From contig NZ_JAJEJP010000003.1 in assembly GCF_021390495.1 (NCBI RefSeq), positions 496,001 to 560,000 on the forward strand: a stretch of DNA of 64,000 nt. The letters are read 5' to 3'. This stretch comes from Paraburkholderia sp. ZP32-5. Lineage in GTDB: Bacteria > Pseudomonadota > Gammaproteobacteria > Burkholderiales > Burkholderiaceae. A model generated the notes under the pieces. It searched no databases. It had not been told where the DNA came from and saw only the letters and a program-made list of their open reading frames with translations. Below, piece after piece: positions 33,257-41,889 of this stretch. Position 1 is the stretch's first letter, and every line of letters begins with the position of its first letter. The position numbers were made by a program, and so were the translations under genes.

Positions 33257-34855
33257 ATGGAAAGTGAACGGTCGCGGATGAAATCACAAATGAACGGCGC
33301 GGAAAGCCTGGTGCGTACGTTGCTCGCGAGCGGCGTGGATACCTGCTTTGCAAATCCGGGGACATCGGAGATGCATTTTCTCGCGGCGCTCGACAAGGTC
33401 GGCAGTCTGCGCTGCGTACTCGGCCTCGCCGAAGGCGTGCTGACCGGTGCCGCCGACGGCTACTTCCGGATGCGCGATCGGCCTGCATGCACGCTGCTGC
33501 ATCTGGCGCCGGGATTCGCAAACGGCCTCGCCAATCTGCACAACGCAAAGAAGGCGGGCTCCGGCATCGTCAACATCGTGGGCGAGCACGCGACCTATCA
33601 CCTGCAACACGATGCGCCATTGACCGCCGATATCGCCGGCCTCGCGAGACCGATGTCGCACTGGGTACGGACGTCGGCATCCTCGCACGAAGTCGCGACG
33701 GACGGCGCCGCCGCGGTCAGCGCCGCGCGCGAAGGAGCGGGGCGCATCGCCACGCTGATTCTGCCCGCCGATGCTTCGTGGGGCGAAGCCGATCGCATTG
33801 TGGGCGCGCCAGAGCCGGCTGCGCGGCCCGATGTGCCGGCCGCCGCGATCGCCGACGCTGCACGCGCGTTGAGCGAGCCGGTTGAGCAAGGCGAGACCGT
33901 TCTGCTATTGGGCGGCGAAGCGCTACGCGAGCGGGCGCTCGAATGGGCTGGACGGATCGCCGCGAAAACAGGCTGCCGCCTGCTCGCCGAAGGACAAAAC
34001 GCCCGCATGGCGCGCGGTGCCGGCCGGGTCAAGATCGGCCGGCTGCCGTTCGATGTCGATAGCGCGGTCGCCGCGCTGGCGGGCGTGCGGCGCATCGTGC
34101 TGGTCGGCGCGAAGCTGCCGGTCGCATTCTTCGCATATCCCGGCAAGCCGAGTCTGATCGCGCCACACGATTGCGAAATCATCCCGCTCGCCGATGCAGA
34201 CCACCGCCTCGACCACGCGCTCGAAGCGTTGGCGCACGAACTCGGCGCGGGCCAGCTTGCGCCCGCGCATGTGGCTGAACGGCGCGCGCCCGGCTTGCCC
34301 GGCGACATGAGCCGCCCGACGCCGGACGGCATCGCCGCGGTGTTGGCCGCGCATCTGCCGGAGCAGGCGATCGTCGTCGATGAAGCGGTGTCGGTGGGGC
34401 GCGGTTTCTTTCCACCGACCGCCGGCGCCGCGCCGCACGACTGGTTGAACAGCGTCGGCTCATCGCTCGGATACGGCTTGCCGGTCGCGATCGGCGCGGC
34501 CATCGCCGAGCCGCAACGCAAAGTGCTGGCGCTGATCGGCGACGGCAGCGCGATGTATAACCTGCCCGCGCTGTGGACGATGGCGCGTGAACGGCTCGAC
34601 GTGACGGTCGTGATTCTCGCCAACCGTGCGTACAACGTGCTGCGTGGCGAACTCGCCCGAATGGGCGGCCCCGAGCCTGGGCGCGTCGCGCTCGACATGC
34701 TGTCGCTCGACCGTCCGGATCTCGACTTCGTCGCGCTCGCGCAAGGTCACGGCGTACCCGCGCGCCGCGCGCAAACGCTCGATGCGTTTTCGAATGCGCT
34801 CGCGCATAGCTTCGCGGAGCCGGGCCCGTCGCTGATCGAGCTGATCGTCAACTGA
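33257..34855 (+). CDS. Thiamine-diphosphate-dependent enzyme, acetolactate-synthase/benzoylformate-decarboxylase-like
   Basis: A 532-residue ThDP enzyme. CFANPGTSEMHFLAAL and LGLAEGVLTGAADGYFRM (cofactor Glu) form the Pyr domain; IGDGSAMYNLPALWTMARE with VILANRAYN is the PP-domain metal and ThDP motif. Family members are annotated as acetolactate synthase large subunits, but no regulatory subunit is nearby. The benzoylformate-decarboxylase-like NPG-S-E-x-x-FL pattern and the aldehyde dehydrogenase next door favour decarboxylation of a 2-oxo acid to an aldehyde. In-frame starts at 33278 and 33290 (MNGAESLV) are also plausible. Confidence 0.8.
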   Translation: MESERSRMKSQMNGAESLVRTLLASGVDTCFANPGTSEMHFLAALDKVGSLRCVLGLAEGVLTGAADGYFRMRDRPACTLLHLAPGFANGLANLHNAKKAGSGIVNIVGEHATYHLQHDAPLTADIAGLARPMSHWVRTSASSHEVATDGAAAVSAAREGAGRIATLILPADASWGEADRIVGAPEPAARPDVPAAAIADAARALSEPVEQGETVLLLGGEALRERALEWAGRIAAKTGCRLLAEGQNARMARGAGRVKIGRLPFDVDSAVAALAGVRRIVLVGAKLPVAFFAYPGKPSLIAPHDCEIIPLADADHRLDHALEALAHELGAGQLAPAHVAERRAPGLPGDMSRPTPDGIAAVLAAHLPEQAIVVDEAVSVGRGFFPPTAGAAPHDWLNSVGSSLGYGLPVAIGAAIAEPQRKVLALIGDGSAMYNLPALWTMARERLDVTVVILANRAYNVLRGELARMGGPEPGRVALDMLSLDRPDLDFVALAQGHGVPARRAQTLDAFSNALAHSFAEPGPSLIELIVN

Positions 34856-34877
34856 AACAACACTAGCTGAAACAACC

Positions 34878-36350
34878 ATGAACCATAGCGAACTGTTTGC
34901 CGCGAGTCCCGTCGATCCGGTGGACGCGGCACCGGAAACGCGCGTATTCGCGCATCTGATCGACGGCGCGCTCGAGACGAGTACCTCGACGTTTGATGTC
35001 ATCAACCCGTCGACCGGCCGTGCATTCGCGCGTTGTCCCGACGCATCGCGCGCGCAGTTCGACGCGGCAGTGACGGCGGCGCGCCGCGCTTTTGCAGGCT
35101 GGTCGCGGACTTCTTTTGAAGAGCGGCGCGAGCGTCTGAACCGCTTCGCCGATGCGATCGAGCAACGCGTCGAACCGCTCGCCCGGGTGCTGACACTCGA
35201 ACAGGGCAAGCCACTCGCCAAAGCGCGCATCGAGATACGGCGCGCGGTCGGGATCATCCGCCATCTGGTGACAATTGCGATCGAACCGGAAACGCTGCGT
35301 GAAGACGCCAGTGGCCGGGTCGAATTGCGGCACAAGCCGTTGGGCGTCGTGGGCGGCATCGCGCCATGGAACGTGCCGATCGTGCTGGCGGCGCCGAAGA
35401 TCACATCGGCGCTGTACACCGGCAACACGATGGTGCTGAAGCCGTCGCCGTATACGCCGTTGACCACGCTGATGATCGGCGCGATTGCGCGCGAGTTTTT
35501 TCCGGCGGGTGTATTGAACGTGCTGGCCGGTGGCAACGAACTCGGTCAATGGATGACCGAGCATCCGGGCATCGACAAGATCACGTTCACCGGATCGGTC
35601 GCGACTGGCAAGCGGGTGATGGCGTCGGCGGCGACGAACATGAAGCGCGTGACGCTCGAACTCGGCGGCAACGACGCGGCGATCGTGCTGGGCGACGTCG
35701 ACGTCAAGGCCGTGGCTCGTCCGCTGTTCGATGCGGCGTTCGCGAATTCAGGGCAGATCTGCCAGGCGATCAAACGTCTGTATGTGCATACGAGCATCTA
35801 CGACGCACTGGTCGATGAGCTGGCCGACATCGCACGACGTGTTCCGGTTGGCGACGGTTTCGACGAACAGGTCGAACTCGGGCCGGTGCAGAACCGCATG
35901 CAGTACGAGCGCGTGCTGGAACTCATCGACGATACGGTGCGGCAGCCGGGCGTGCGCATTGTCGCGGGTGGTCGCGCGATCGCGAGGGATGGCTACTTCA
36001 TCGAACCGACGATCGTCGCCGATATCGCGGAGGGTACACGGCTCGTCGATGAAGAACCGTTCGGGCCGGTGCTGCCGGTGCTCCGTTTCGACGATATCGA
36101 AGAGGTGTTAGGCAGGGCGAATGCTTCGCCGTTCGGTCTGGGCGGATCGGTGTGGACGCGCGATGTCGAACGGGGCGCGGAACTGGCCGCGCGTATGGAG
36201 ACGGGCGTGGCCTGGGTCAATCATCATCTCGGCGTGCCGCCCGAGTTTCCGTTTGGCGGCGTCAAGGAATCGGGTATCGGGCGCGCGAATGGCGAGATGG
36301 GATTGAAGCGCAATATGGAGCCGCAGTTGGTCGTGGTGCCGGCGCGTTGA
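34878..36350 (+). CDS. Aldehyde dehydrogenase family protein
   Basis: A 490-residue NAD(P)+-dependent dehydrogenase. GGIAPWNVPIVLAAPKI and ITFTGSVATGKRVM bind the cofactor; the general base Glu is in LELGGNDAAIV and the catalytic Cys in NSGQICQAIKRLYVH. It resembles the BetB/salicylaldehyde/benzaldehyde dehydrogenase group. It starts 22 bp after the ThDP enzyme, so the pair would turn a 2-oxo acid into the shorter carboxylic acid. Confidence 0.9.
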   Translation: MNHSELFAASPVDPVDAAPETRVFAHLIDGALETSTSTFDVINPSTGRAFARCPDASRAQFDAAVTAARRAFAGWSRTSFEERRERLNRFADAIEQRVEPLARVLTLEQGKPLAKARIEIRRAVGIIRHLVTIAIEPETLREDASGRVELRHKPLGVVGGIAPWNVPIVLAAPKITSALYTGNTMVLKPSPYTPLTTLMIGAIAREFFPAGVLNVLAGGNELGQWMTEHPGIDKITFTGSVATGKRVMASAATNMKRVTLELGGNDAAIVLGDVDVKAVARPLFDAAFANSGQICQAIKRLYVHTSIYDALVDELADIARRVPVGDGFDEQVELGPVQNRMQYERVLELIDDTVRQPGVRIVAGGRAIARDGYFIEPTIVADIAEGTRLVDEEPFGPVLPVLRFDDIEEVLGRANASPFGLGGSVWTRDVERGAELAARMETGVAWVNHHLGVPPEFPFGGVKESGIGRANGEMGLKRNMEPQLVVVPAR

Positions 36351-36444
36351 AGTTGGGGCGCGCCGATGCAATGTTCCGGTCGATGCAGCGCGTTTGCCTG
36401 CTTGATTCAGCCATCTCCGCGACAGCGTTACGCGCCTCCGCACC

Positions 36445-37212
36445 TCACACCTTCCTGCCTCTCAACCGACTCGGCGGGTGCCCGTAAAACTTCTTGAACG
36501 CCTGCGCGTAGGCGCCCTCCGTGGCATAGCCGACGGCCAACGCGATATCGATAAGTCTCAAGCCCCGCGCATGCAACTCCAGTGCCCTCGTCATCCGGAC
36601 ATGCTGGCGCCATTGCTGAAACGTCTTGCCGGTACTCGCGGCAAACGCGCGTTGAAGCGTTTTCTCGCTGGCGCCTACGCTGGTTGCCCAAACATCGATC
36701 GGATCATTGATCGATGGATCCTGTTCGATTTTCCGGCAGATGGACGCAATGCGCCTGTCGTCGGGAATCTGGATGCCGGTCGCGGAAACGGGCGCCCGAT
36801 CGAGTTCATCAACGATGACGAGCGTTTTTCGATGGCGTTGAGTGAACGGGAGGTTGTCGGCGGCCCAGTTGCTTGCGTCGAGAATCAGCTCGCGCAGTAG
36901 CGGCGTGACCGTGAAGGTGCGACAGATCCGACTTGTGTGCAATTTGCTGTCGATGTACAGGCTGTGATAACGAAACGACCGGTCCATCAGCACGGAATGC
37001 GGCAACTGTGCCGGAATCCACGTGGCACGATCCGGCGCGAGGCGAACCAGCGTGTCAGGCGTCTCCAGAAGTATCGCGCCTCGCTCCGGATAGATCAGCT
37101 GGCCGCAGTCGTGTACGTGGAAACAGCTGTCGGCCGCCTGCCCCTCTCTGACGACGGAATAAATCGCAAAGCTGTTGGATCGCGACGGGATCGCGAGCAG
37201 AGGGGGCTCCAT
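36445..37212 (-). CDS. AraC family regulator with cupin domain
   Basis: A 255-residue regulator. Residues 25-110 form an AraC cupin domain (HVHDCGQLIYPERGAILL, IPAQLPHSVLMDRS), and residues 155-250 the double helix-turn-helix (WATSVGASEKTLQRAF, DIALAVGYATEGAYAQAFKKFYG). AGGAGACAT precedes the ATG. It is divergent from the cyclase-family gene by 97 bp and convergent with the aldehyde dehydrogenase, and so is likely to control the cyclase/flavin-reductase pair. Confidence 0.92.
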   Translation of the reverse strand: MEPPLLAIPSRSNSFAIYSVVREGQAADSCFHVHDCGQLIYPERGAILLETPDTLVRLAPDRATWIPAQLPHSVLMDRSFRYHSLYIDSKLHTSRICRTFTVTPLLRELILDASNWAADNLPFTQRHRKTLVIVDELDRAPVSATGIQIPDDRRIASICRKIEQDPSINDPIDVWATSVGASEKTLQRAFAASTGKTFQQWRQHVRMTRALELHARGLRLIDIALAVGYATEGAYAQAFKKFYGHPPSRLRGRKV

Positions 37213-37309
37213 ATGTCTCCTTTTGAACGATAGCTGACCGGATCGAAGCGGCGCGGCAAAACGCGGCCAGGTAGATTGTAGGCACCTTCAACGTCAACAG
37301 GAAAACAGC

Positions 37310-37894
37310 GTGCTTATCGATCTCACTCTCTGCGTCGACATCAACGATCCAATCATCAACAAGGCTTCCAGCGACCGGAATAGCTATATGTCCAGAGGGC
37401 ACATCGGCACCCATCTCGACGTCTATGTTCCGCAGCCCGTTCCGCCGGTGGAGTACTGCGAGCGCCGCGGCGTGCTGATCGACGCGAGCGCCATCAGTCA
37501 TGCGGAAATCGGCATCGAGGTGCTCGAAGGCCACGATCTGCGTGAAGGCGATTTTCTGATCGTCTACGCCGGCTGGCTGGAGAAGCACGTGTATGGATCG
37601 AGAGACTACTTCAAGGATCATCCGCAATTCACGTGGGATCTGGTCAATCACCTCGCCACGCGTAAGCTGGCTTTTATCGGCATCGACTTCGCGGGGATGC
37701 GTCGCGGCGATGAGCACACTCCGGCGGACAAGATCATCGGAGAAGCGGGCGCCTATGTGATCGAAAACATGAAGAACGTGGACCAGTTGCTCGGTGTATC
37801 GAAGGGCCGTGGCATCCGTCTGCTGACGGGGTGGACCGGCTTCAAGGGAGCGAGTGGGCTGTCATGCAGGGTCGTGGCGGACGTTCAGCACTAG
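37310..37894 (+). CDS. Cyclase family metal hydrolase (kynurenine-formamidase/isatin-hydrolase-like)
   Basis: A 194-residue protein, with a GTG start (MLIDLTLCVDIND) after CAGGA. The metal motif is GHIGTHLD near residues 30-37. The usual continuation (DxPxH) is replaced by DVYVPQ, so one commonly conserved His is absent. GDFLIVYAGW, FIGIDFAGM, the late His in DEHTPADK and the Glu in VIENMKNVDQL are kept. Relatives hydrolyse cyclic amides or formamides. The product is shorter than most family members but appears complete. It is followed 19 bp later by a flavin reductase. Confidence 0.78.
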   Translation: MLIDLTLCVDINDPIINKASSDRNSYMSRGHIGTHLDVYVPQPVPPVEYCERRGVLIDASAISHAEIGIEVLEGHDLREGDFLIVYAGWLEKHVYGSRDYFKDHPQFTWDLVNHLATRKLAFIGIDFAGMRRGDEHTPADKIIGEAGAYVIENMKNVDQLLGVSKGRGIRLLTGWTGFKGASGLSCRVVADVQH

Positions 37895-37913
37895 TCGCAT
37901 GGAGGAAGAAATC

Positions 37914-38459
37914 ATGTCGACGGATATCCTGGCCGGCAGTGCAACCGGAAGCCCGGTCATCGATGCATCCGGATACCGCGATGCGATGGCGAGACTCGGT
38001 GCCGCGGTGCATATCGTGACTAGTTCCGGCGCGGCGGGCGTTGTCGGTCTGACGGCTTCGGCCGTGTGCAGCGTGACCGATGCGCCGCCCACGTTGCTCG
38101 TGTGTCTGAACCGGAAGTCGTCGGCGCATGATGCGCTGATCTCGAACCGGGTGCTGTGCGTCAACACGCTCGGAGCGAAACACGAGGACCTGTCGCGCCG
38201 TTTCGCGAGCGGCGTGCCGATGGCCGAGCGTTTCGGCGGCGCGAACTGGCATGTGATGGAAACGGGTTCGCCGGTGCTCGGTGACGCGCTGGTCGCATTC
38301 GATTGCCGGATCATCAGCTCGATCAGGCAGGGCACGCATAGTGTGCTGCTTTGCGAGGTCGCGCGAACCCGAGTTGACGGCGCGGCGGAGCCGGGGCTGA
38401 TGTACTTCGCGCGCCGTTATCATCGTGTCGGCGCGGAGCAGCACGCCGCGTCGAACTGA
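37914..38459 (+). CDS. Flavin reductase domain protein (HpaC/HsaB-like)
   Basis: A 181-residue FMN/FAD reductase starting MSTDILAGSATGSPVID after GGAGGA. The core is MARLGAAVHIVTSSG, GLTASAVCSVTDAPPTLLVCLNRKS and VLCVNTLG. Such proteins supply reduced flavin to a two-component monooxygenase. No flavin-dependent monooxygenase gene is present nearby, so its partner is elsewhere or has been lost. It shares its transcript with the cyclase gene. Confidence 0.88.
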   Translation: MSTDILAGSATGSPVIDASGYRDAMARLGAAVHIVTSSGAAGVVGLTASAVCSVTDAPPTLLVCLNRKSSAHDALISNRVLCVNTLGAKHEDLSRRFASGVPMAERFGGANWHVMETGSPVLGDALVAFDCRIISSIRQGTHSVLLCEVARTRVDGAAEPGLMYFARRYHRVGAEQHAASN

Positions 38460-38473
38460 GGCCGCGCCTGGCG

Positions 38474-38506
38474 TCAGCACGGCCTCGGCTTCGAGGCCGG
38501 CGCTGA
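38474..38506. terminator. Hairpin between convergent genes (possible bidirectional terminator)
   Basis: CGGCCTCG (38480-38487) pairs with CGAGGCCG (38492-38499) around GCTT; outside it TCAGC (38474) pairs with GCTGA (38502-38506). It lies between the flavin reductase and the GlxR-type gene, which face each other. There is no T tract, so termination is only probable. Confidence 0.5.
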
Positions 38507-38633
38507 TTCTGCTGACTGAACAGGCCGTGCCGCGATTTGATGCCTCTGCAATTTGATGCCTTCGCGAACAGCCTTGGAGGATGCCGGGACGTTTCGACAC
38601 TCGTCCCGGCCATCAACCCGGATCGCTTAGGCG

Positions 38634-39527
38634 TTACTCCGTCTTCCCGATCGCATGCTCCCCCAGCTTCTCGATCATCTGGCAAAGCGCCGAATGATCG
38701 AGATCGCCGACACCCTGCGCCATGCCCGCGTTCATCAGATCATGCACGGCCGCCGTGTTGGGCAGCGCAAGCTCCAGCGCTTTCGCGCCGTCCAGTGCAA
38801 GCCCAAGGTCCTTGCGGTGCAGCGCGATTCTGAAGCCGGGCGCGAAGGTCCGTTTGATCATGCGCTCACCGTGCACTTCCAGCACGCGAGACGCAGCGAA
38901 GCCGCCCATCAACGCCTCGCGCACCTTCGCCGGATCCGCGCCCGCCTTCGACGCAAACAGCAACGCTTCGCTGACTGCCTGGATATTCAGCGCGACGATG
39001 ATCTGATTGGCCACTTTGGTGGTCTGGCCGTCGCCGTTGCCGCCGACCAGCGTGATATTGCGGCCCATCAGATCGAACAGCGGCTTGACGGCGTCGAACG
39101 TCTGCTGCTTGCCGCCGACCATGATCGTCAGCGATGCGGCCTTTGCGCCGACCTCGCCGCCCGACACCGGTGCATCGAGATATTCGCAGCCGAGTTCATT
39201 GATCCGTTGAGCGAACGTTCGGGTGGCGATCGGCGAAATCGAACTCATGTCGACGACGGTCTTGCCCGGTTCGAGCGCCGAGGCCACGCCGTGCTCGCCG
39301 AACAGCACGGCTTCGACATGCGGCGTATCGGGCACCATCAGAATGATCACGTCGGCTTGCCTTGCCACCTCGGCGGGCGACGCGCACGGCACGCCGCCCA
39401 CGTCCCGCAACGCTTGCGGCACGCCCGAGCGGCTGTGCAGAAACAGCGTGTGGCCGCCCTTCCGCAGATTCGCGGCCATCGGGGCGCCCATGATGCCGAG
39501 CCCGATAAATCCAACCCTGGTTGTCAT
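38634..39527 (-). CDS. 2-hydroxy-3-oxopropionate (tartronate semialdehyde) reductase-like
   Basis: A 297-residue beta-hydroxyacid dehydrogenase. NAD(P) motif GFIGLGIMGAPMAANL; substrate motif DAPVSGGEVGAKAASLTIMVGG; catalytic Lys in GQTTKVANQII. This is the GlxR/GarR pattern, which interconverts tartronate semialdehyde and glycerate; a 3-hydroxyisobutyrate-type substrate is possible. It is the last gene of the minus-strand operon, 28 bp after the acyl-CoA ligase. A hydroxypyruvate isomerase gene in the partner operon makes the glyoxylate/glycerate role more likely. Confidence 0.85.
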   Translation of the reverse strand: MTTRVGFIGLGIMGAPMAANLRKGGHTLFLHSRSGVPQALRDVGGVPCASPAEVARQADVIILMVPDTPHVEAVLFGEHGVASALEPGKTVVDMSSISPIATRTFAQRINELGCEYLDAPVSGGEVGAKAASLTIMVGGKQQTFDAVKPLFDLMGRNITLVGGNGDGQTTKVANQIIVALNIQAVSEALLFASKAGADPAKVREALMGGFAASRVLEVHGERMIKRTFAPGFRIALHRKDLGLALDGAKALELALPNTAAVHDLMNAGMAQGVGDLDHSALCQMIEKLGEHAIGKTE

Positions 39528-39555
39528 AGCTGTCTCACTTGAATGATGAAAGAAA

Positions 39556-41733
39556 TCAGTCGATCAATAGCAGGCCGTCGACGGCCGCGACACCGCGCTC
39601 GCCGATCTTCAGCGGATTGACTTCGAACGTGAAGTTGGACCACGGCGCGCCAGCGACGAGCTGTGAAAAGCGCGCGATCCAGTCCGCGGTTTGCTGGCGT
39701 TGTGCGTCGGGCAGCCACTGCGGAAAGCGCCGCACCGTGCGCAGCGTGCCGATCAGGTCGTAGGCGCCATCGGCGTCGAGCGGTGCGCGCGCAAACGCGA
39801 CGTCGTCGACGATCTCGGTCATGCCGCCACCGATGCCCACGCCGATCATTACGCCGAACTCGGCGTCGCGCAGCGCGGTGATCAGCAGTTCCTGCGAGCC
39901 CGCGAACATGTGCTGCACCCACACGCCGTCAAGTGTCACGCCGCGTGCGGCCGCGCGTTCGTCGAAACGTTGCGCGGTCTGCTTCGCCGCTTCGTCCGAG
40001 TCGACATTCAGTGCGACGAGACCCGCCGCCGCGCGATGCGTGATCGCCGCGGAAATGCCCTTGATCGCGACCGGGTAGCCGACTTCGCGCGCCATCCGCG
40101 CGGCTTCGTCAGCGGACTTCGCGATGCGTCCGCGCGCCACCGGCAAATTGGCTGCTTCCAGAATGGCCGCGACGACGTTTTCGGAGATCACGTGCGGGTC
40201 GCTGCTTTGCGCGACGTAGCGATCCCAGTCGAACGATGTGGCCGGTGTGTCGACGCGGCGGATGCGATGGCGCCGATTCTCTGCATGGCGAACCAGATGG
40301 CCGAGCGTGCGCACCGCGCGGCCGTGTTCGGTGAACGCGTAGATGCCGCGGCTTGCGAGCAGCTTCGGCAGTTCCTGCGGCATCGATTGCCAGGTCAGGC
40401 AAACCGGCTTGCTCGACGTCTTGCGCAACGTGTCGTATTTCTCGGCCAGTTCCGGTGCGAGTTCGCCGAAGCCCGAGGCCATGAAGAGCCATGCGTCGAC
40501 TTCGTCGAGCGCGGCCAGCTCATTCATCGCGGCCGGCATGTTGGCGCGATGCGTCGCGTTCGTCATCATGCCGGGCGTCAGGTCGATCGGATTGAGCGTC
40601 GAGCTGAGCGGCGTCAGCAGCGGCGCGATGCGTTGCTGTGCGTCGTCGCTGAGCGCGGGCACTTCGAGTTCTTCGCGGCCGCACTGGTCGGTGCAGATCA
40701 CGCCGCTGCCGCCGCCGAACGTCGAAATCAGTACACGGCGGCCGCTCGCGAGCTGGTCAGGGCGCATCGACGCCAGTTGCAGGCACACGTCGAGCATTTC
40801 TTCCTGCGAGTACACGCGAATCACGCCGAACTCGCGGAAGATCGCTTCATAAGTGCGGTCGGAACCGGCGAGCCGGCCCGTGTGCGCCATCGCCGCGCGA
40901 CTGCTCGCGGCGGTCGCGCCGCCCTTCAGTACGACCACCGGTTTGTTGCGGCGTCGCGCTTCGCGCAGAGCGTCGATGAACGCGTCGGGGTTCGACAAGC
41001 CTTCGGTATACACCGCGATCACGCGCGTGCCGTCGTCCTGCGCGAGCACATGCATGAAGTCGGCGACGCCGAGCGCGGCCTCGTTGCCGCAGCTGATCGT
41101 GACGCGAAAGCCCAGCCCGAGTTGCTGCGCGCGCGAGTGCGTATTGACGGCGATGCCGCCGCTCTGGCTGACCATCGATACATGGCCGGCCGTCAGCGTG
41201 TCGTGCTCGCGCAGCATCGAAGTGAACGATGCGGTCAGGCCGATCGACGTATTGATGATGCCGATGCAGTTCGGGCCGCACAGCTGGATGCCGCGTTCTT
41301 TGCACAGCGTTTCGAGCGCGCGCTGGTGGGCTTTGCCTTCGTCGCCCTGTTCCGCGAAGCCGCCTGCCCAGACGACGGCGGCGCGAATGCCCGCGTCGGC
41401 GCATTCGCGTACCACGTCGAGCACCGAATCGGCGGGGACGGCGACGATCGCGAGATCGGGCGTGCCGGGCAGCGCGCCGAGCGACGCATAGCACGGCAGA
41501 TCGGCGACGGTCGGCTTACCGGCATTGACCGGCCAGATCGGACCGGCGAAACGGAATTTGCGCAGATAGTTGACCGCGACACCGCCGAGATTGCCGGGGC
41601 GGTCGGATGCACCAATCACAGCGATGGAACGCGGGGCGAGCAGCGGCGTGAGCGCGCCGAAGGGTTCGCTGCCGGATGCGGCAGCGGGCGAAGCAAGGTC
41701 GGGTGAACCTGAGAGGCTGGCGACTTGAGTCAT
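39556..41733 (-). CDS. Acetate--CoA ligase family protein (ADP-forming type, fused subunits)
   Basis: A 725-residue acyl-CoA synthetase. An N-terminal CoA-binding domain (VIGASDRPGNLGGVAVNYL), a succinyl-CoA-ligase-like domain (VSQSGGIAVNTHSRAQQLGL, with the phosphorylated-His motif AAMAHTGRLAGSD near residue 276) and a C-terminal ATP-grasp domain (YPVAIKGISAAITHR, IGVGIGGGMTEIVDD) are present in order. Such proteins activate an organic acid to its CoA ester. Its operon starts with a crotonase, which would act on the product. No strong ribosome site is seen before the ATG; a 156-bp gap with a hairpin separates it from the crotonase. Confidence 0.88.
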   Translation of the reverse strand: MTQVASLSGSPDLASPAAASGSEPFGALTPLLAPRSIAVIGASDRPGNLGGVAVNYLRKFRFAGPIWPVNAGKPTVADLPCYASLGALPGTPDLAIVAVPADSVLDVVRECADAGIRAAVVWAGGFAEQGDEGKAHQRALETLCKERGIQLCGPNCIGIINTSIGLTASFTSMLREHDTLTAGHVSMVSQSGGIAVNTHSRAQQLGLGFRVTISCGNEAALGVADFMHVLAQDDGTRVIAVYTEGLSNPDAFIDALREARRRNKPVVVLKGGATAASSRAAMAHTGRLAGSDRTYEAIFREFGVIRVYSQEEMLDVCLQLASMRPDQLASGRRVLISTFGGGSGVICTDQCGREELEVPALSDDAQQRIAPLLTPLSSTLNPIDLTPGMMTNATHRANMPAAMNELAALDEVDAWLFMASGFGELAPELAEKYDTLRKTSSKPVCLTWQSMPQELPKLLASRGIYAFTEHGRAVRTLGHLVRHAENRRHRIRRVDTPATSFDWDRYVAQSSDPHVISENVVAAILEAANLPVARGRIAKSADEAARMAREVGYPVAIKGISAAITHRAAAGLVALNVDSDEAAKQTAQRFDERAAARGVTLDGVWVQHMFAGSQELLITALRDAEFGVMIGVGIGGGMTEIVDDVAFARAPLDADGAYDLIGTLRTVRRFPQWLPDAQRQQTADWIARFSQLVAGAPWSNFTFEVNPLKIGERGVAAVDGLLLID

Positions 41734-41835
41734 AAGAGGATCGTGACGGGACGAAGAGGCGGGAGCCTGGATGAGCGGGGGAACGTGATCGAAGCTTGAG
41801 CGGAGCGCGTGTGGAACCTGAACGTTGATGCGCTA

Positions 41836-41879
41836 CCGTGTATCGCGCGGGCGCAGCAACGGCCCGGCGCAATACACGG
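41836..41879. repeat. Intercistronic imperfect hairpin
   Basis: CCGTGTAT (41836-41843) pairs with ATACACGG (41872-41879), and GCGC within each arm pairs after one mismatch. It lies between the crotonase and acyl-CoA ligase genes of the same operon. It has no T tract; mRNA processing or stabilisation is possible. Confidence 0.4.
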
Positions 41880-41889
41880 CAGCGCTTGC

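Noticed and set aside
33257..34855. Biosynthetic acetolactate synthase (ilvB/ilvI)
   Set aside because: There is no regulatory subunit gene and the setting is an uptake and aldehyde-oxidation operon. A decarboxylase-like role fits better, though it is not proven.
39691..41706. A 671-codon open frame opposite the acyl-CoA ligase
   Set aside because: Long antisense frames are common in GC-rich codons. The translation is Arg/His/Ala-rich without motifs, while the other strand encodes a clear three-domain ligase.
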